Assembly: GCF_025751495.1 (NCBI RefSeq) | Contig: NZ_JAOWKZ010000004.1 | Coordinates: 461,736-525,735, forward strand | DNA: 64,000 bases | Source: Albidovulum litorale | GTDB lineage: Bacteria; Pseudomonadota; Alphaproteobacteria; Rhodobacterales; Rhodobacteraceae | Reading direction: 5' to 3' | Part shown: positions 53,149 through 62,025 of the stretch, in pieces | Layout of the letters: each line of letters starts with the position of its first letter | Numbering within the stretch: position 1 is the stretch's first letter | Made by a program: the position numbers and the translations under genes | The notes under the pieces: model-generated | The model's input: the letters and a program-made list of their open reading frames with translations, nothing else | The model's database searches: none | What the model was told of the DNA's origin: nothing

Positions 53149-54351
53149 TTAAGGCAGGTCGATATCGACCCAGACAAGCCGGTGCCGTGACGCCGTTTCC
53201 GCCGCAAATGCCGCTGGGTCGTCCTGGATGGGCCACCATATTCCGGAGCCCGTGACCTTTAGGTCGGCGGAGGGCAGCACGTAGTCGACCCGGAGATTGC
53301 CGGGTCCCGGAACATCGGGCCAGTCGGCAGTGTCGAGCGCCGGGTCGCCGCGATGTGACCGGTTCGCCCCGCCTTGACTGGCCGCCTGTGCTCCGCCTGA
53401 GCTTCTCGGCAGCGAGTCGACGAAGCGCCGGTCGGACAGCAGTGCGAGCAGCGCCTCGGGCCGTCCATCGCCGTCGATCGGGTCAAGGTTGGCGTCGCCA
53501 AGCAGGACCATCGGCGGCTTGGGGGCAGGGGCCGCCAGCGCGCCGTCCAGGAGGCGCGTCCAGAACGCCGCCTCATCGTGGTTCCGCCTGCCGTTGCGGT
53601 CTTCCGGCCCGTCGAAGACCGGCGGGGTGGCGTACCAGCAGAGAAGCGTCAGCTGAGCGCCATCAGGCAGAACGACCGGAACCGCCCAATGCCCTGTCGT
53701 GGACAGACTTTGAACCTCCATTACCTCTTCCGGCAAGCCTACCCCACCGATCAATGCGCCGGGCAGGTCGCGCCAGAGGGTATCCGAATAGTCGGCGACG
53801 TCCTTCTCGGCGATCGGCAGTCGAGACAGGATCGCCATACCGTCTGCCCCGGCAAAACGCCCATAGCCCTGAGCGTCGCCGGACCCGCCGGTCTTGCCGT
53901 CGCCATCGAGGTCCAGTCTCGTGGCCCGGCCGGTATTTGGACGAAGCGAAAATCGGTAGGGGTATTCGGCGTTCAAGGCCGCAAGCCGGTCGGCCAGGGC
54001 CGCAAGGGCCAGACCATCGAGATCGTAGTCGAATCCGGTCAGGAGGATAACGTCAGGCGCCGCCCCCGCGATCACATCGGTGACCGCTATCACCTGCTTG
54101 TCCTTGCCCGACAGGATGTCGCGCAGCAAAAGACCCGGTCCCTTGCGGCTCAGATCGACATTGTAGGTGGCGATGCGCAGCGTTTCGGCGGCCGTTGGTC
54201 CCGCTATCAGAAGGGCTGCCAGGATCAGGCTGGCACAAGTTCCGCGTCGGATGCCGAAGCGCTGTTGCGCTTGCGCTTCTCGGCGATCATGCCGGCAATC
54301 CGGCCCATCGCAATTCCGCGCATGAAGAGGGAAGCAGGAAGGAAGGCCCAT
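53149..54351 (-). CDS. Exported endonuclease/exonuclease/phosphatase family protein, start uncertain
   Basis: The C-terminal 350 residues are an EEP-fold domain: LRIATYNVDLS, PDVILLTGFDYD, metal-binding VLLGDANLDPIDGDG and the late VDYVLPS / HRLVWVDI. Upstream is a signal-peptide-like RRGTCASLILAALLIAG segment, so it is probably periplasmic. The start is a problem: no ATG, GTG or TTG occurs in frame between that signal and the ATG at 54351, which lies 127 bases inside the upstream gene. A CTG overlapping that gene's stop (near 54228) is the only coupled alternative, but it would drop the basic n-region. Substrate may be nucleic acid, phospholipid or a phosphate ester. Confidence 0.75.
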   Translation of the reverse strand: MGLPSCFPLHARNCDGPDCRHDRREAQAQQRFGIRRGTCASLILAALLIAGPTAAETLRIATYNVDLSRKGPGLLLRDILSGKDKQVIAVTDVIAGAAPDVILLTGFDYDLDGLALAALADRLAALNAEYPYRFSLRPNTGRATRLDLDGDGKTGGSGDAQGYGRFAGADGMAILSRLPIAEKDVADYSDTLWRDLPGALIGGVGLPEEVMEVQSLSTTGHWAVPVVLPDGAQLTLLCWYATPPVFDGPEDRNGRRNHDEAAFWTRLLDGALAAPAPKPPMVLLGDANLDPIDGDGRPEALLALLSDRRFVDSLPRSSGGAQAASQGGANRSHRGDPALDTADWPDVPGPGNLRVDYVLPSADLKVTGSGIWWPIQDDPAAFAAETASRHRLVWVDIDLP

Positions 54352-55100
54352 GCAGTCATCATCCAGATCAGCGTTTGCGGGCTTTCCAGCGTCACCGGCG
54401 AAAAGGCGAGCGACGCGAGTTTGACCGCGGCAGGGATAATGAACGGTAGAAGGAAGCCGAGTGCAATGTTGAACCGCGAATCCCGCTGAAGGCGACTGAC
54501 GACGTCGCCGCCCGTGGTCGGATCGAAGGTCGGCAGGTTGATCCAGACATTGAAGCTGCCCATCCGGTTGGGCCAACCGATGAGCCGCATGGAGATCACG
54601 AAGAAAATCAGCGTCAGGAGCGAGATGACATAGGCAATGCCCGATGTCGTGCGCACGAGGATCATGTGATCAAGGCTCATCCCGTCGGGGAGCATCAGAA
54701 CCACCAGCCTTACCGGGCTGTAGGGCACGTCGATAACGGCCCCGATACGGTTGCCGATAGCCTCGACAAAGGTGGTCAGGGTGGTCGGGGCGGTCTGTCC
54801 GCGCACGATGGTCGACAGGACCAGCACGGTCACGAAAAGCGACAGGAAGCGCAGGCGGTTGAAGGGCGGGGCGTCGCGGAACTCGACAAGGCCGGGATAG
54901 GTGGAAGCATATTCAAAGAAGGTCAGCGCAGCGGCAAAGAGCGCGACGAGCGCCACGATCTGGGTCGTGTCGGACGACACACCGGGAAGCATGAGCGACG
55001 GCGTTGCGATCAGCACAACGACCAGCAACGCTCTGACAACCGCTCCGGTGAGCTGCGAAAACACGTCCCTATTCCCCTCGCATGGCCGGAACCGGTTCAT
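54225..55100 (-). CDS. Integral membrane protein, unknown function
   Basis: 291 aa from the ATG at 55100 (MNRFRPCEGNRDVF); an ATG 33 bases upstream is possible. Seven hydrophobic segments (about 18-38, 44-62, 77-95, 122-142, 150-170, 215-240 and 250-270), a conserved-looking NVWINLPTFDPTTGGDVV loop near 185, and a basic C-terminus (AEKRKRNSASAS). No family is recognised. The following exported nuclease-like gene has no independent start, so the pair is probably translated together and may act together at the membrane. Confidence 0.75.
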   Translation of the reverse strand: MNRFRPCEGNRDVFSQLTGAVVRALLVVVLIATPSLMLPGVSSDTTQIVALVALFAAALTFFEYASTYPGLVEFRDAPPFNRLRFLSLFVTVLVLSTIVRGQTAPTTLTTFVEAIGNRIGAVIDVPYSPVRLVVLMLPDGMSLDHMILVRTTSGIAYVISLLTLIFFVISMRLIGWPNRMGSFNVWINLPTFDPTTGGDVVSRLQRDSRFNIALGFLLPFIIPAAVKLASLAFSPVTLESPQTLIWMMTAWAFLPASLFMRGIAMGRIAGMIAEKRKRNSASASDAELVPA

Positions 55101-55289
55101 TGCCGGATCTCTGGTCCAACGCGGGCTCGCCATGAGCGGCGAACTGCCTCATTGTGACCGAGCATGCGCGCAATTCCGCCTCCCCATCAACTTTGGGTTA
55201 AGGTTAATGCTGGCAATAAGGCGTTTTCGTGGAAGAACTGGTGCGGCTTTGCATCATTTTCTGCGCAAAAATCCGCCGAATGGTCTTGA

Positions 55290-55316
55290 GAAAGGGCCGC
55301 CCGAAAGGGGCGGCCC
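55290..55316 (-). terminator. Terminator of leuD
   Basis: On the minus strand GGGCCGCCC-CTTTC-GGGCGGCCC is followed by TTTCTC, about 24 bases after the leuD stop. Perfect 9-bp stem. Confidence 0.75.
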
Positions 55317-55339
55317 AATATATTGTGGTTTGAATTGTG

Positions 55340-55945
55340 TCAGACCCAAGGCCGAGCCTGAGCTGCCTCATTTTCGAACCGGTCGATGGCAGGCGCTTTT
55401 TCGAGCGTCAGGCCGATGTCATCGAGGCCGTTCAGAAGGCAGTGCTTGCGGAACGAATCGACTTCGAATCCAAAGCTTTGCCCGTCGGACGTGGTCACGG
55501 TCTGCGCCTCAAGATCCACCGTCATCCGGGCGTTCGCGCCCTTGCGGGCATCTTCCATCAGGATGTCGACCTGCTCTTGCGGCAGGACGATCGGCAGGAT
55601 GCCGTTCTTGAAGCAGTTGTTGAAAAAGATGTCGGCGAAGCTGGTGGAAATCACGCAGCGGATGCCGAAATCGAGAAGCGCCCAGGGGGCGTGTTCGCGG
55701 CTTGAACCGCAGCCGAAATTGTCACCCGCCACGAGGATCTCGGCATTGCGATAGGCGGGCTGGTTCAGCACGAAGTCCGGGATTTCCTTGCCGTCCTGGG
55801 TAAAGCGCATCTCGTCAAAGAGATTGGCGCCGAGACCGGAGCGTTTGATCGTCTTCAGGAACTGCTTGGGGATGATCATGTCGGTGTCGATATTGACCAA
55901 GGGCATCGGCGCTGCGATCCCGGTCAGGGTGGTGAACTTATCCAT
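55340..55945 (-). CDS. leuD: 3-isopropylmalate dehydratase small subunit
   Basis: 201 aa partner of LeuC, forming the substrate-recognition swivel domain. [18 protein letters not shown] near residue 14 and [14 protein letters not shown] near 77 are diagnostic of bacterial LeuD. Same strand as leuC with an 86-base gap that contains no credible gene, and ended by its own terminator. The heterodimer isomerises 2- to 3-isopropylmalate. Confidence 0.97.
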   Translation of the reverse strand: MDKFTTLTGIAAPMPLVNIDTDMIIPKQFLKTIKRSGLGANLFDEMRFTQDGKEIPDFVLNQPAYRNAEILVAGDNFGCGSSREHAPWALLDFGIRCVISTSFADIFFNNCFKNGILPIVLPQEQVDILMEDARKGANARMTVDLEAQTVTTSDGQSFGFEVDSFRKHCLLNGLDDIGLTLEKAPAIDRFENEAAQARPWV

Positions 55946-56031
55946 GGTGTCTGGTCCTTATTCGGTGGCTGGCGCCCGTCCCGTTTCCGTACGGCCTGCG
56001 TATGGCATCCGTCGGGACAGGGCGCGCGCCG

Positions 56032-57447
56032 TCATACCGTTTCGTTCATCATCTCGCGCACATCGGTCAGGTGACCGGTGACCGCCGCCGCCGCCGCCAT
56101 TGCGGGGCTCATCAGGTGGGTGCGTCCGCCCCGACCCTGACGGCCCTCGAAGTTGCGGTTGGACGTGGCTGCGCAGCGTTCACCCGGCGAGAGCTGGTCG
56201 GGGTTCATCGCCAGACACATCGAGCAGCCCGCGAGCCGCCATTCGAACCCGGCATCGAGGAAGATCTGCGCCAGCCCCTCTTCCTCGGCCTGCGCCCGCA
56301 CAAGGCCTGAGCCCGGCACGACCATGGCCCGCATGCCGTCCTTGATCTTCTTGCCCTTCAGGATTGCCGCCGCGGCCCGCAGATCCTCGATCCGACCATT
56401 GGTGCAGGAGCCGATGAAGACCGTGTCGATCTTGATGTCGGTGAGCTTCTGCCCCGGCTTCAGGCCCATATAGTCGAGCGAGCGCTGTGCCGCCTCGACC
56501 TTGCCGCCCTTGAAGTCCTCAGGGCTCGGCACCGCAGCGGTGATCGGCAGCACGTCCTCGGGCGAGGTGCCCCAGGTTACGACCGGGGCGATATCTTCGC
56601 CCTTCAGCGTCACCACCTTGTCGAAATGCGCGCCCTCGTCGGTCTTCAGCGTCTTCCACCAGTTGAGCGCGGCTTCCCACTGCGCACCCTTCGGCGCGTG
56701 CGGGCGGCCCTTCACGTATTCGAACGTCTTCTCGTCCGGCGCGATCAGGCCAGCGCGCGCACCACCTTCGATCGCCATGTTGCAGACCGTCATGCGGCCT
56801 TCCATCGAGAGATCGCGGATCGCCTCGCCGCAATATTCGATGACATAGCCGGTGCCGCCCGCCGTGCCGGTCGCCCCGATGACGGAAAGCGTGATGTCCT
56901 TCGCGGTCACACCGGGGCGCAGCTTGCCGGTGATCTCCACCTTCATGTTCTTCGACTTCTTCTGGATCAGCGTCTGGGTGGCCAGAACATGCTCCACCTC
57001 CGAGGTGCCGATGCCGTGGGCAAGTGCGCCGAAGGCTCCGTGGGTCGCGGTGTGGCTGTCGCCGCAAACCACGGTCATGCCCGGCAGGGTCCAGCCTTGT
57101 TCCGGACCGACGATGTGGACGATGCCCTGCCGGATGTCCGAGACCGGATAGTAATGCACGCCGAAATCCTTGGCGTTCTTATCGAGCGCCTCGACCTGAA
57201 TGCGGCTTTCCTCGTTCTCGATCCCCTTTTCGCGGTCGAGCGTGGTGGGCACGTTGTGGTCGGGCACCGCGATGGTCTTTTCAGGTGCGCGCACGGTGCG
57301 GCCGGTCATGCGCAGGCCTTCGAAGGCCTGAGGCGACGTCACCTCATGCACGAGGTGGCGGTCGATATACAGAAGGCAGGTGCCATCGTCCTGGGTATCA
57401 ACGACATGGGCATCCCAGATCTTGTCATAGAGCGTCTTGGGGGACAT
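56032..57447 (-). CDS. leuC: 3-isopropylmalate dehydratase large subunit
   Basis: 471 aa, aconitase superfamily with a [4Fe-4S] cluster. Cluster Cys lie in [10 protein letters not shown] near residue 350 and in the [10 protein letters not shown] pair near 410. The N-terminal [12 protein letters not shown] and [18 protein letters not shown] near 130 are further hallmarks. GGAGAGGACCG precedes the ATG at 57447. Upstream lie two small ORFs and uspA on the same strand; no leucine-rich leader peptide is seen. Confidence 0.98.
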   Translation of the reverse strand: MSPKTLYDKIWDAHVVDTQDDGTCLLYIDRHLVHEVTSPQAFEGLRMTGRTVRAPEKTIAVPDHNVPTTLDREKGIENEESRIQVEALDKNAKDFGVHYYPVSDIRQGIVHIVGPEQGWTLPGMTVVCGDSHTATHGAFGALAHGIGTSEVEHVLATQTLIQKKSKNMKVEITGKLRPGVTAKDITLSVIGATGTAGGTGYVIEYCGEAIRDLSMEGRMTVCNMAIEGGARAGLIAPDEKTFEYVKGRPHAPKGAQWEAALNWWKTLKTDEGAHFDKVVTLKGEDIAPVVTWGTSPEDVLPITAAVPSPEDFKGGKVEAAQRSLDYMGLKPGQKLTDIKIDTVFIGSCTNGRIEDLRAAAAILKGKKIKDGMRAMVVPGSGLVRAQAEEEGLAQIFLDAGFEWRLAGCSMCLAMNPDQLSPGERCAATSNRNFEGRQGRGGRTHLMSPAMAAAAAVTGHLTDVREMMNETV

Positions 57448-57499
57448 CGGTCCTCTCCGGTTTTACAGGAATCCAAAAGGCGACAGGAATCGGTGCCGA

Positions 57500-57586
57500 T
57501 CAAAGTCGGGCCAGCACCGTCATCGTCGCGCCGAAGAACCGCCAGGGCAGACGCGCACGATCATCCATGTCGAAAATCCGTTTCAT
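57500..57586 (-). CDS. Possible small ORF upstream of leuC (28 aa)
   Basis: MKRIFDMDDRARLPW followed by a hydrophobic/basic tail (RFFGATMTVLARL). It overlaps the end of the next small ORF by 26 bases; an internal ATG (about 57568) would give ATGA-type coupling to the stop at 57561. It ends 52 bases before leuC. The ribosome site is weak and no family is known, so it may be chance, yet it continues an otherwise tight same-strand chain. Confidence 0.3.
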   Translation of the reverse strand: MKRIFDMDDRARLPWRFFGATMTVLARL

Positions 57587-57698
57587 GGCGTTGCAGATAC
57601 ACCGCCGCCCTGAGTCCCGCAAGGCCGACAACATCCAGCGCCGGATAGCGCGGGTAATCCGAGAGCGGCGCGTCAGGCCGGTTTGTTTGGGCAGGCAT
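57561..57698 (-). CDS. Possible small gene after uspA (45 aa)
   Basis: 45-residue frame starting MPAQTNRPDAPLSDYPRYPA, 16 bases after the uspA stop. Composition looks protein-like (DYPRYPALDVVGLAGLRAA, then charged YLQRHETDFRHG) and third codon positions are GC-rich. The ribosome site is poor, so it may rely on coupling to uspA. No family recognised. Too short for most gene callers. Confidence 0.4.
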   Translation of the reverse strand: MPAQTNRPDAPLSDYPRYPALDVVGLAGLRAAVYLQRHETDFRHG

Positions 57699-57714
57699 CT
57701 GAGTTGGACGCGCC

Positions 57715-58170
57715 CTAGGTGATCGCTTCCAACCGTTCCTTCGACATCTCGCCCGGCACGATGGTGATCGGGATCGGCAGGCTTCCAGAATTCTTCGACA
57801 TCTGCGTCACCAGGGGTCCCGGGCCGCCCTTTTCCGTGCCCGCACCAAGGACCAGAACGCCGATCTCGGGGTCTTCATTCACTTGCGCGAAGATCTCGTT
57901 CATCGCCTCGCCCTCGCGGATCACCAGTTCCGGCTCAATCCCCTGCCGGTCCCGCATCCACTTGGCGAAGACCTCGTAATGTGCCTCGATCCGTTCGCGT
58001 GCCTCGGCCCGCATGATATCGGCCACGCCGATCCAGTGCTGGAACTCTTCGGGCGGAATGACCGAGAGAATCGTCACCCCCGCACCGGTATGAGCGGCCC
58101 GAAGTGCTGCATAGCGCATCGCATTCAGGCATTCGCGGCTGTCGTCGAGAACCACAAGAAACTTACGCAT
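57715..58170 (-). CDS. uspA: Universal stress protein (UspA family)
   Basis: 151 aa single-domain Usp: MRKFLVVLDDSRECLNAMRYA at the start, VTILSVIPPEEF near residue 33, and a C-terminal nucleotide-site region LVLGAGTEKGGPGPL near 107 that departs from the strict G-2x-G-9x-G-S/T pattern, so ATP binding is likely but not certain. Induced by growth arrest in relatives. Upstream of the small ORFs and leuC on the same strand; divergent from the polysaccharide genes. Confidence 0.93.
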   Translation of the reverse strand: MRKFLVVLDDSRECLNAMRYAALRAAHTGAGVTILSVIPPEEFQHWIGVADIMRAEARERIEAHYEVFAKWMRDRQGIEPELVIREGEAMNEIFAQVNEDPEIGVLVLGAGTEKGGPGPLVTQMSKNSGSLPIPITIVPGEMSKERLEAIT

Positions 58171-58332
58171 GAATATCCCCCGTCAGGCCGCGCGATCATG
58201 GCGTGTCATGCCGCCCGAGGCAATCCTTGGCGTGACTCGTGCGCCGGTCCCTGCGGGGCTTCGCTCCGGCACGCACTGGTGTTATGCCGGTAATACTGGT
58301 TAGGACGACCGGCGCATCGTCAGGAAATCAAC

Positions 58333-59250
58333 ATGCCGACGGCCACAAGGATGAAACCCGGCAACACCGAAAAGGTTCTGATTGTCGGTGGAACCGGTCG
58401 CCTTGGCGGGTTGCTGCGGCTGGCGTGGGCGCGCCAAGGGCGGGAGGGGCTGGTCTGGCAATCGCGACGCGCGAGCGACGGACACGGTCTCGATCCACTG
58501 GGCGATCCGTCCGGTTTTGCCCGTGCAGCCGCCGGTGCCACCACAATTTTCTGTCTTGCCGGGGTGACGGCTGGAGGTCCGTCCGAACTCGCACTGAACA
58601 GCGATCTTGCATTGGCCTCGATCAGGGCGGCCCGGGCTGCTTCCGTGCCGCAAGTGTTTCTGGCTTCTAGTGCCGCTGTTTATGGCCGGGCGGAGACTGG
58701 CACAGGGGAGGACGGAGTGCCACAGCCTGTGTCGGATTACGGCCGTGCGAAGCTTGCTATGGAGGAGGTAGCCCTTCAAAATACCGGCAACTGGGATAAC
58801 GGACCTGCCGTAACCTGTCTCAGGATTGGCAATGTTGCCGGGGCTGACCAACTGCTAGGGACCCGTGCGGCAAATGGGCCGCAGATGCTGGATATCTGTG
58901 CCGACGGGCATGGACCCCGGAGGAGTTACATCGGACCGCAGGCATTGTCGAAGATGCTCCACAAGCTGTTTGCACTAGGTCGCGGGGGCGCGACGCTTCC
59001 GCCCATTCTTAACATCGCTCTCGAGGGCGCAGTGGCAATGGACGACTTGCTGGAAGCCGACGGTCGGTCTTGGCGGCCAATGCCCGCCCCGCCGACTGTG
59101 ATCCCGGAACTGTGCCTCGATATTACGCGTCTGTCGCAGGTGATCGGGCGGCCCAACCGGGCCGATGCGATAGAGATTGTCGCCGACTACCGCGGTTTGG
59201 TTCCGCACCCTACAGTCGTCACGGAACGGCGGGGCGGAGTATCGCGATGA
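58333..59250 (+). CDS. NAD-dependent sugar epimerase/dehydratase (extended SDR)
   Basis: 305 aa. Rossmann motif VLIVGGTGRLGGLL near residue 15, catalytic Ser in LASSAAVYG near 115 and Tyr-x-x-x-Lys in DYGRAKLAM near 138. This is the UDP-glucose-4-epimerase-like family. An ATG 18 bases downstream (MKPGNTEK) is possible. Overlaps the phosphoglycosyl transferase by 4 bases, so it probably makes or modifies the first sugar nucleotide used by that enzyme. Codon use is less GC-biased than in leuC or petB. Confidence 0.9.
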   Translation: MPTATRMKPGNTEKVLIVGGTGRLGGLLRLAWARQGREGLVWQSRRASDGHGLDPLGDPSGFARAAAGATTIFCLAGVTAGGPSELALNSDLALASIRAARAASVPQVFLASSAAVYGRAETGTGEDGVPQPVSDYGRAKLAMEEVALQNTGNWDNGPAVTCLRIGNVAGADQLLGTRAANGPQMLDICADGHGPRRSYIGPQALSKMLHKLFALGRGGATLPPILNIALEGAVAMDDLLEADGRSWRPMPAPPTVIPELCLDITRLSQVIGRPNRADAIEIVADYRGLVPHPTVVTERRGGVSR

Positions 59251-59864
59251 CGCCAAACAAACGACTGTTTGACATCGGTTTGGCGCTGCTGTTGTTGCCA
59301 GTTATCATCTTGCTTTTGGCTTTGGTGGCGATTGTCATTTTTTGTTTTGACGGTCGGCCTGTCATGTTCGCTTCGGAGCGTATGCAAACGCCCAATCGCT
59401 CTTTCACGTTATGGAAGTTTCGGACGATGCGGCCCGCCCGAGGCGGCATGGTCGATTTTGGTGTTTCGGGAGGGCACAAGGCCAACCGGATAACCACCAC
59501 GGGTCGTGTTCTTCGGCGGCTGCGTCTCGATGAGTTGCCGCAGATCTACAATATTTTACGGGGAGATATGAGCTTTGTGGGTCCACGTCCGCCGCTTCGG
59601 TGCTATGTCGAGTCATATCCGGCTCTTTACAGTGCCGTGCTGAAGGCCCGGCCGGGTGTGACGGGGCTGGCCTCGCTTCTCTATCACCGGCGGGAGGAGC
59701 AGCTTCTGTCGGCATGCAGGACAGCAGAAGAAACGGATAGGATCTACCGTGAGCGTTGCATTCCGGCGAAAGCGCGGCTCGATATCCGGTATCAGCGACA
59801 TTGGAAATTGTGTCTGGATTGTGCAATCATAGGTCGTACAATTATGTGTATATTCCGCTATTAA
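59247..59864 (+). CDS. Phosphoglycosyl transferase (bacterial sugar transferase, PglC/EpsL type)
   Basis: 205 aa monotopic PGT. One N-terminal membrane helix (LALLLLPVIILLLALVAIVI, residues 12-31), then the catalytic domain: SFTLWKFRTMRP near residue 55, RLDELPQIYNILRGDMSFVGPRPP near 92-116 with the Asp-Glu dyad, and RPGVTGLASL near 135. Transfers a phospho-sugar onto undecaprenyl phosphate, the first membrane step in building a repeat-unit polysaccharide. It lacks the N-terminal membrane domain of WbaP/WcaJ proteins. Codons are notably AT-tolerant. Confidence 0.94.
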   Translation: MTPNKRLFDIGLALLLLPVIILLLALVAIVIFCFDGRPVMFASERMQTPNRSFTLWKFRTMRPARGGMVDFGVSGGHKANRITTTGRVLRRLRLDELPQIYNILRGDMSFVGPRPPLRCYVESYPALYSAVLKARPGVTGLASLLYHRREEQLLSACRTAEETDRIYRERCIPAKARLDIRYQRHWKLCLDCAIIGRTIMCIFRY

Positions 59865-60031
59865 GTGTTCTCCGATTCCCGCACTCCTTCGCGGATTTCG
59901 GTCTGAGCATCTCTCTCTGACAGTCGAACTGTTGCTGTGGAGCGCCATTTGGGCCTGAATGAAACGGACCGACTCGTTGAAGTGTCGACGGCAATGGCAG
60001 GCACTGGCCAAATGCAACGGATAACGAAGAA

Positions 60032-61939
60032 ATGACACCGGTCAAGCTGATCGCGTCGCTTACCCAGAGGCGCAAAAGATCGATCTTTCTCTTTGTCGAT
60101 CTGGCGATGATTCCGCTCGCGCTTTTAGGGGCATTCGCGGTGCATCGCAGTACGCTCGTTCCGATGGCCGATGTTACCGAGAACATCCTATTGCTTCTCT
60201 TGCTGTTTGCGGTTGCACCATTTCTGGCGCTCGTGCTGGGTACCACCGACATTAGACTGAAGGATTTCGATATCGCCGGCTGGGGCAAGTTGGCGGTGTT
60301 CGCGTCGCTTATGGCATTCATTGGTTTGGTTTTCTCGGAGAGCATTGGGCTTGGTTTGCCGCCCGGCCTGCACATCGTGTTCGGGCTCATCTACACCGCC
60401 CTGACCGGCGGCGCGCGGGTAATGCTCTTGCAGGTGGTCCGTGAGATCTATGGCAGAAGCGATGCGATCACGCGGGTACTCATATATGGCGCTGGCCGGA
60501 CTGGCATGACGCTCGCCGCGGCGATGAGATCGCGGGGGTCCATCATTCCGGTGGGGTTCGTCGACGACAATGCGGCATTGGCTGGGCTCGTTGTGGCCGG
60601 GCTTCCGGTCTTTCCCGGACGCGAGGTTGAAACCGCCGCTGCTAACCTGCGGACCAACCAAGTGATCCTCGCTATGCCGTCGGCACCGGCGTTCCGCCAG
60701 AATGCTCTTTCGCACCGCCTGGAGCGGCTCGGTCTGGACGTACAGACGCTTCCGGCATTTGCCCAGCTGATCGGGGAGGCGGAGCTGATTGACCAGTTGA
60801 TGCCGGTCTCTCCGCAAATCCTCATAAACCGTGCGCAGATTGACGACCCGGCAACCGCAGATGAACACCAGGTTTATTCTGGGGCTAGTGTTTTGGTCTC
60901 GGGTGCCGGCGGGACAATTGGCTTGGAATTGTGCCGACAACTCGTCGCTTTCAATCCCCGCAGGCTGGTGCTTCTGGAATTAAGCGAGGTTGCGCTGTAT
61001 TCAGCCGAACGCGAATTGCGGCAGCTGTCAAAAGGTCGAACCGAGATCGTGTCGATACTCGGTTCCGTCAGGGATTCAGGTCTGGTTTCGCGGGTCTTGC
61101 GGAGCAACGACGTGGATGTCGTTCTTCATGCGGCTGCTTACAAGCATGTTCCGCTTGTCGAGGCAAACCCATCGGCCGGGCTGGAGAATAATGCACTTGG
61201 CACCGCAACTTTTGCACAATGTGCGCGCGATGCCGGGGTCCGACGCTTCGTGCTCGTCTCCTCGGACAAAGCCGTGCGTCCCGCGAATATGATGGGCATG
61301 TCCAAGCGCTTTGCAGAGTTGGTGGTTCAGGATCTCGCCACCCGATCTGAGCGGACGCTTTTCTCCATCGTTCGCTTCGGCAATGTATTCGGTTCATCCG
61401 GATCGGTTCTGCCGCTCTTTCTGGAACAGATCGCTAGCGGCGGTCCGGTCACGCTGACGGATGAAAACGTCACGCGTTATTTCATGACGATTCACGAGGC
61501 TGTGCGGCTCGTTCTGCTTGCAGGTAGCTTTGCAAAAGGGGGCGAGGTCTTTGTGCTGGATATGGGGGAACCTTTAAGCATCCTTGACCTTGCACGGCGG
61601 TTGATCATTGCGTCGGGTTATTCGGTTCGCGACGCCAACAATCCCGATGGGGACATTGAGATTGTGATAACCGGAATGCGACCGGGCGAGAAGCTGCATG
61701 AGGAACTTTCGGTGTCGAGCGAAGTGTCGGGGACCGCGCATCCCAAGATCACTGCAGTGCGTGAACCCCACCTGTCAGAAATCGAGACGGCTGCTGCCCT
61801 TCGCGACCTACGTGAGACGCTACGGGGCAGAGATGAGGCGGCTTTGCGTGCGGTGGCGCGGCATTGGACTTGCGAAGGTGAGGAAGCCGCCCGAGCAGAC
61901 ACAGCAGACAGTTCCGGAAGAATCGGCGCTGAAGCCTGA
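60032..61939 (+). CDS. Membrane NDP-sugar 4,6-dehydratase (WbpM/PglF/CapD type)
   Basis: 635 aa. Four or five transmembrane helices (1-125), a first Rossmann-like region (YGAGRTGMTLA near 150), then the catalytic SDR domain with SGAGGTIGLELCRQL near 290. The catalytic Asp/Lys are in SSDKAVRPAN near 410, and the usual Tyr-x-x-x-Lys is Met-x-x-x-Lys (MGMSK near 422), as in WbpM and PglF. Converts UDP-GlcNAc to the 4-keto-6-deoxy sugar, precursor of bacillosamine-, QuiNAc- or FucNAc-type sugars. It lies 167 bases after the PGT. Confidence 0.93.
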   Translation: MTPVKLIASLTQRRKRSIFLFVDLAMIPLALLGAFAVHRSTLVPMADVTENILLLLLLFAVAPFLALVLGTTDIRLKDFDIAGWGKLAVFASLMAFIGLVFSESIGLGLPPGLHIVFGLIYTALTGGARVMLLQVVREIYGRSDAITRVLIYGAGRTGMTLAAAMRSRGSIIPVGFVDDNAALAGLVVAGLPVFPGREVETAAANLRTNQVILAMPSAPAFRQNALSHRLERLGLDVQTLPAFAQLIGEAELIDQLMPVSPQILINRAQIDDPATADEHQVYSGASVLVSGAGGTIGLELCRQLVAFNPRRLVLLELSEVALYSAERELRQLSKGRTEIVSILGSVRDSGLVSRVLRSNDVDVVLHAAAYKHVPLVEANPSAGLENNALGTATFAQCARDAGVRRFVLVSSDKAVRPANMMGMSKRFAELVVQDLATRSERTLFSIVRFGNVFGSSGSVLPLFLEQIASGGPVTLTDENVTRYFMTIHEAVRLVLLAGSFAKGGEVFVLDMGEPLSILDLARRLIIASGYSVRDANNPDGDIEIVITGMRPGEKLHEELSVSSEVSGTAHPKITAVREPHLSEIETAAALRDLRETLRGRDEAALRAVARHWTCEGEEAARADTADSSGRIGAEA

Positions 61940-62025
61940 ACAAAGCTGGGCGGGGCTCGGGTTTTAACAACGCTCAGTTAATCTCCGCGTGAAAGCATGG
62001 CCGCGAAAAGTTTCTGACTTTCGGG

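Noticed and set aside
57448..57714. Leucine attenuator leader before leuC
   Set aside because: Neither small ORF contains a run of Leu codons and no competing terminator stem with a T-run is seen.
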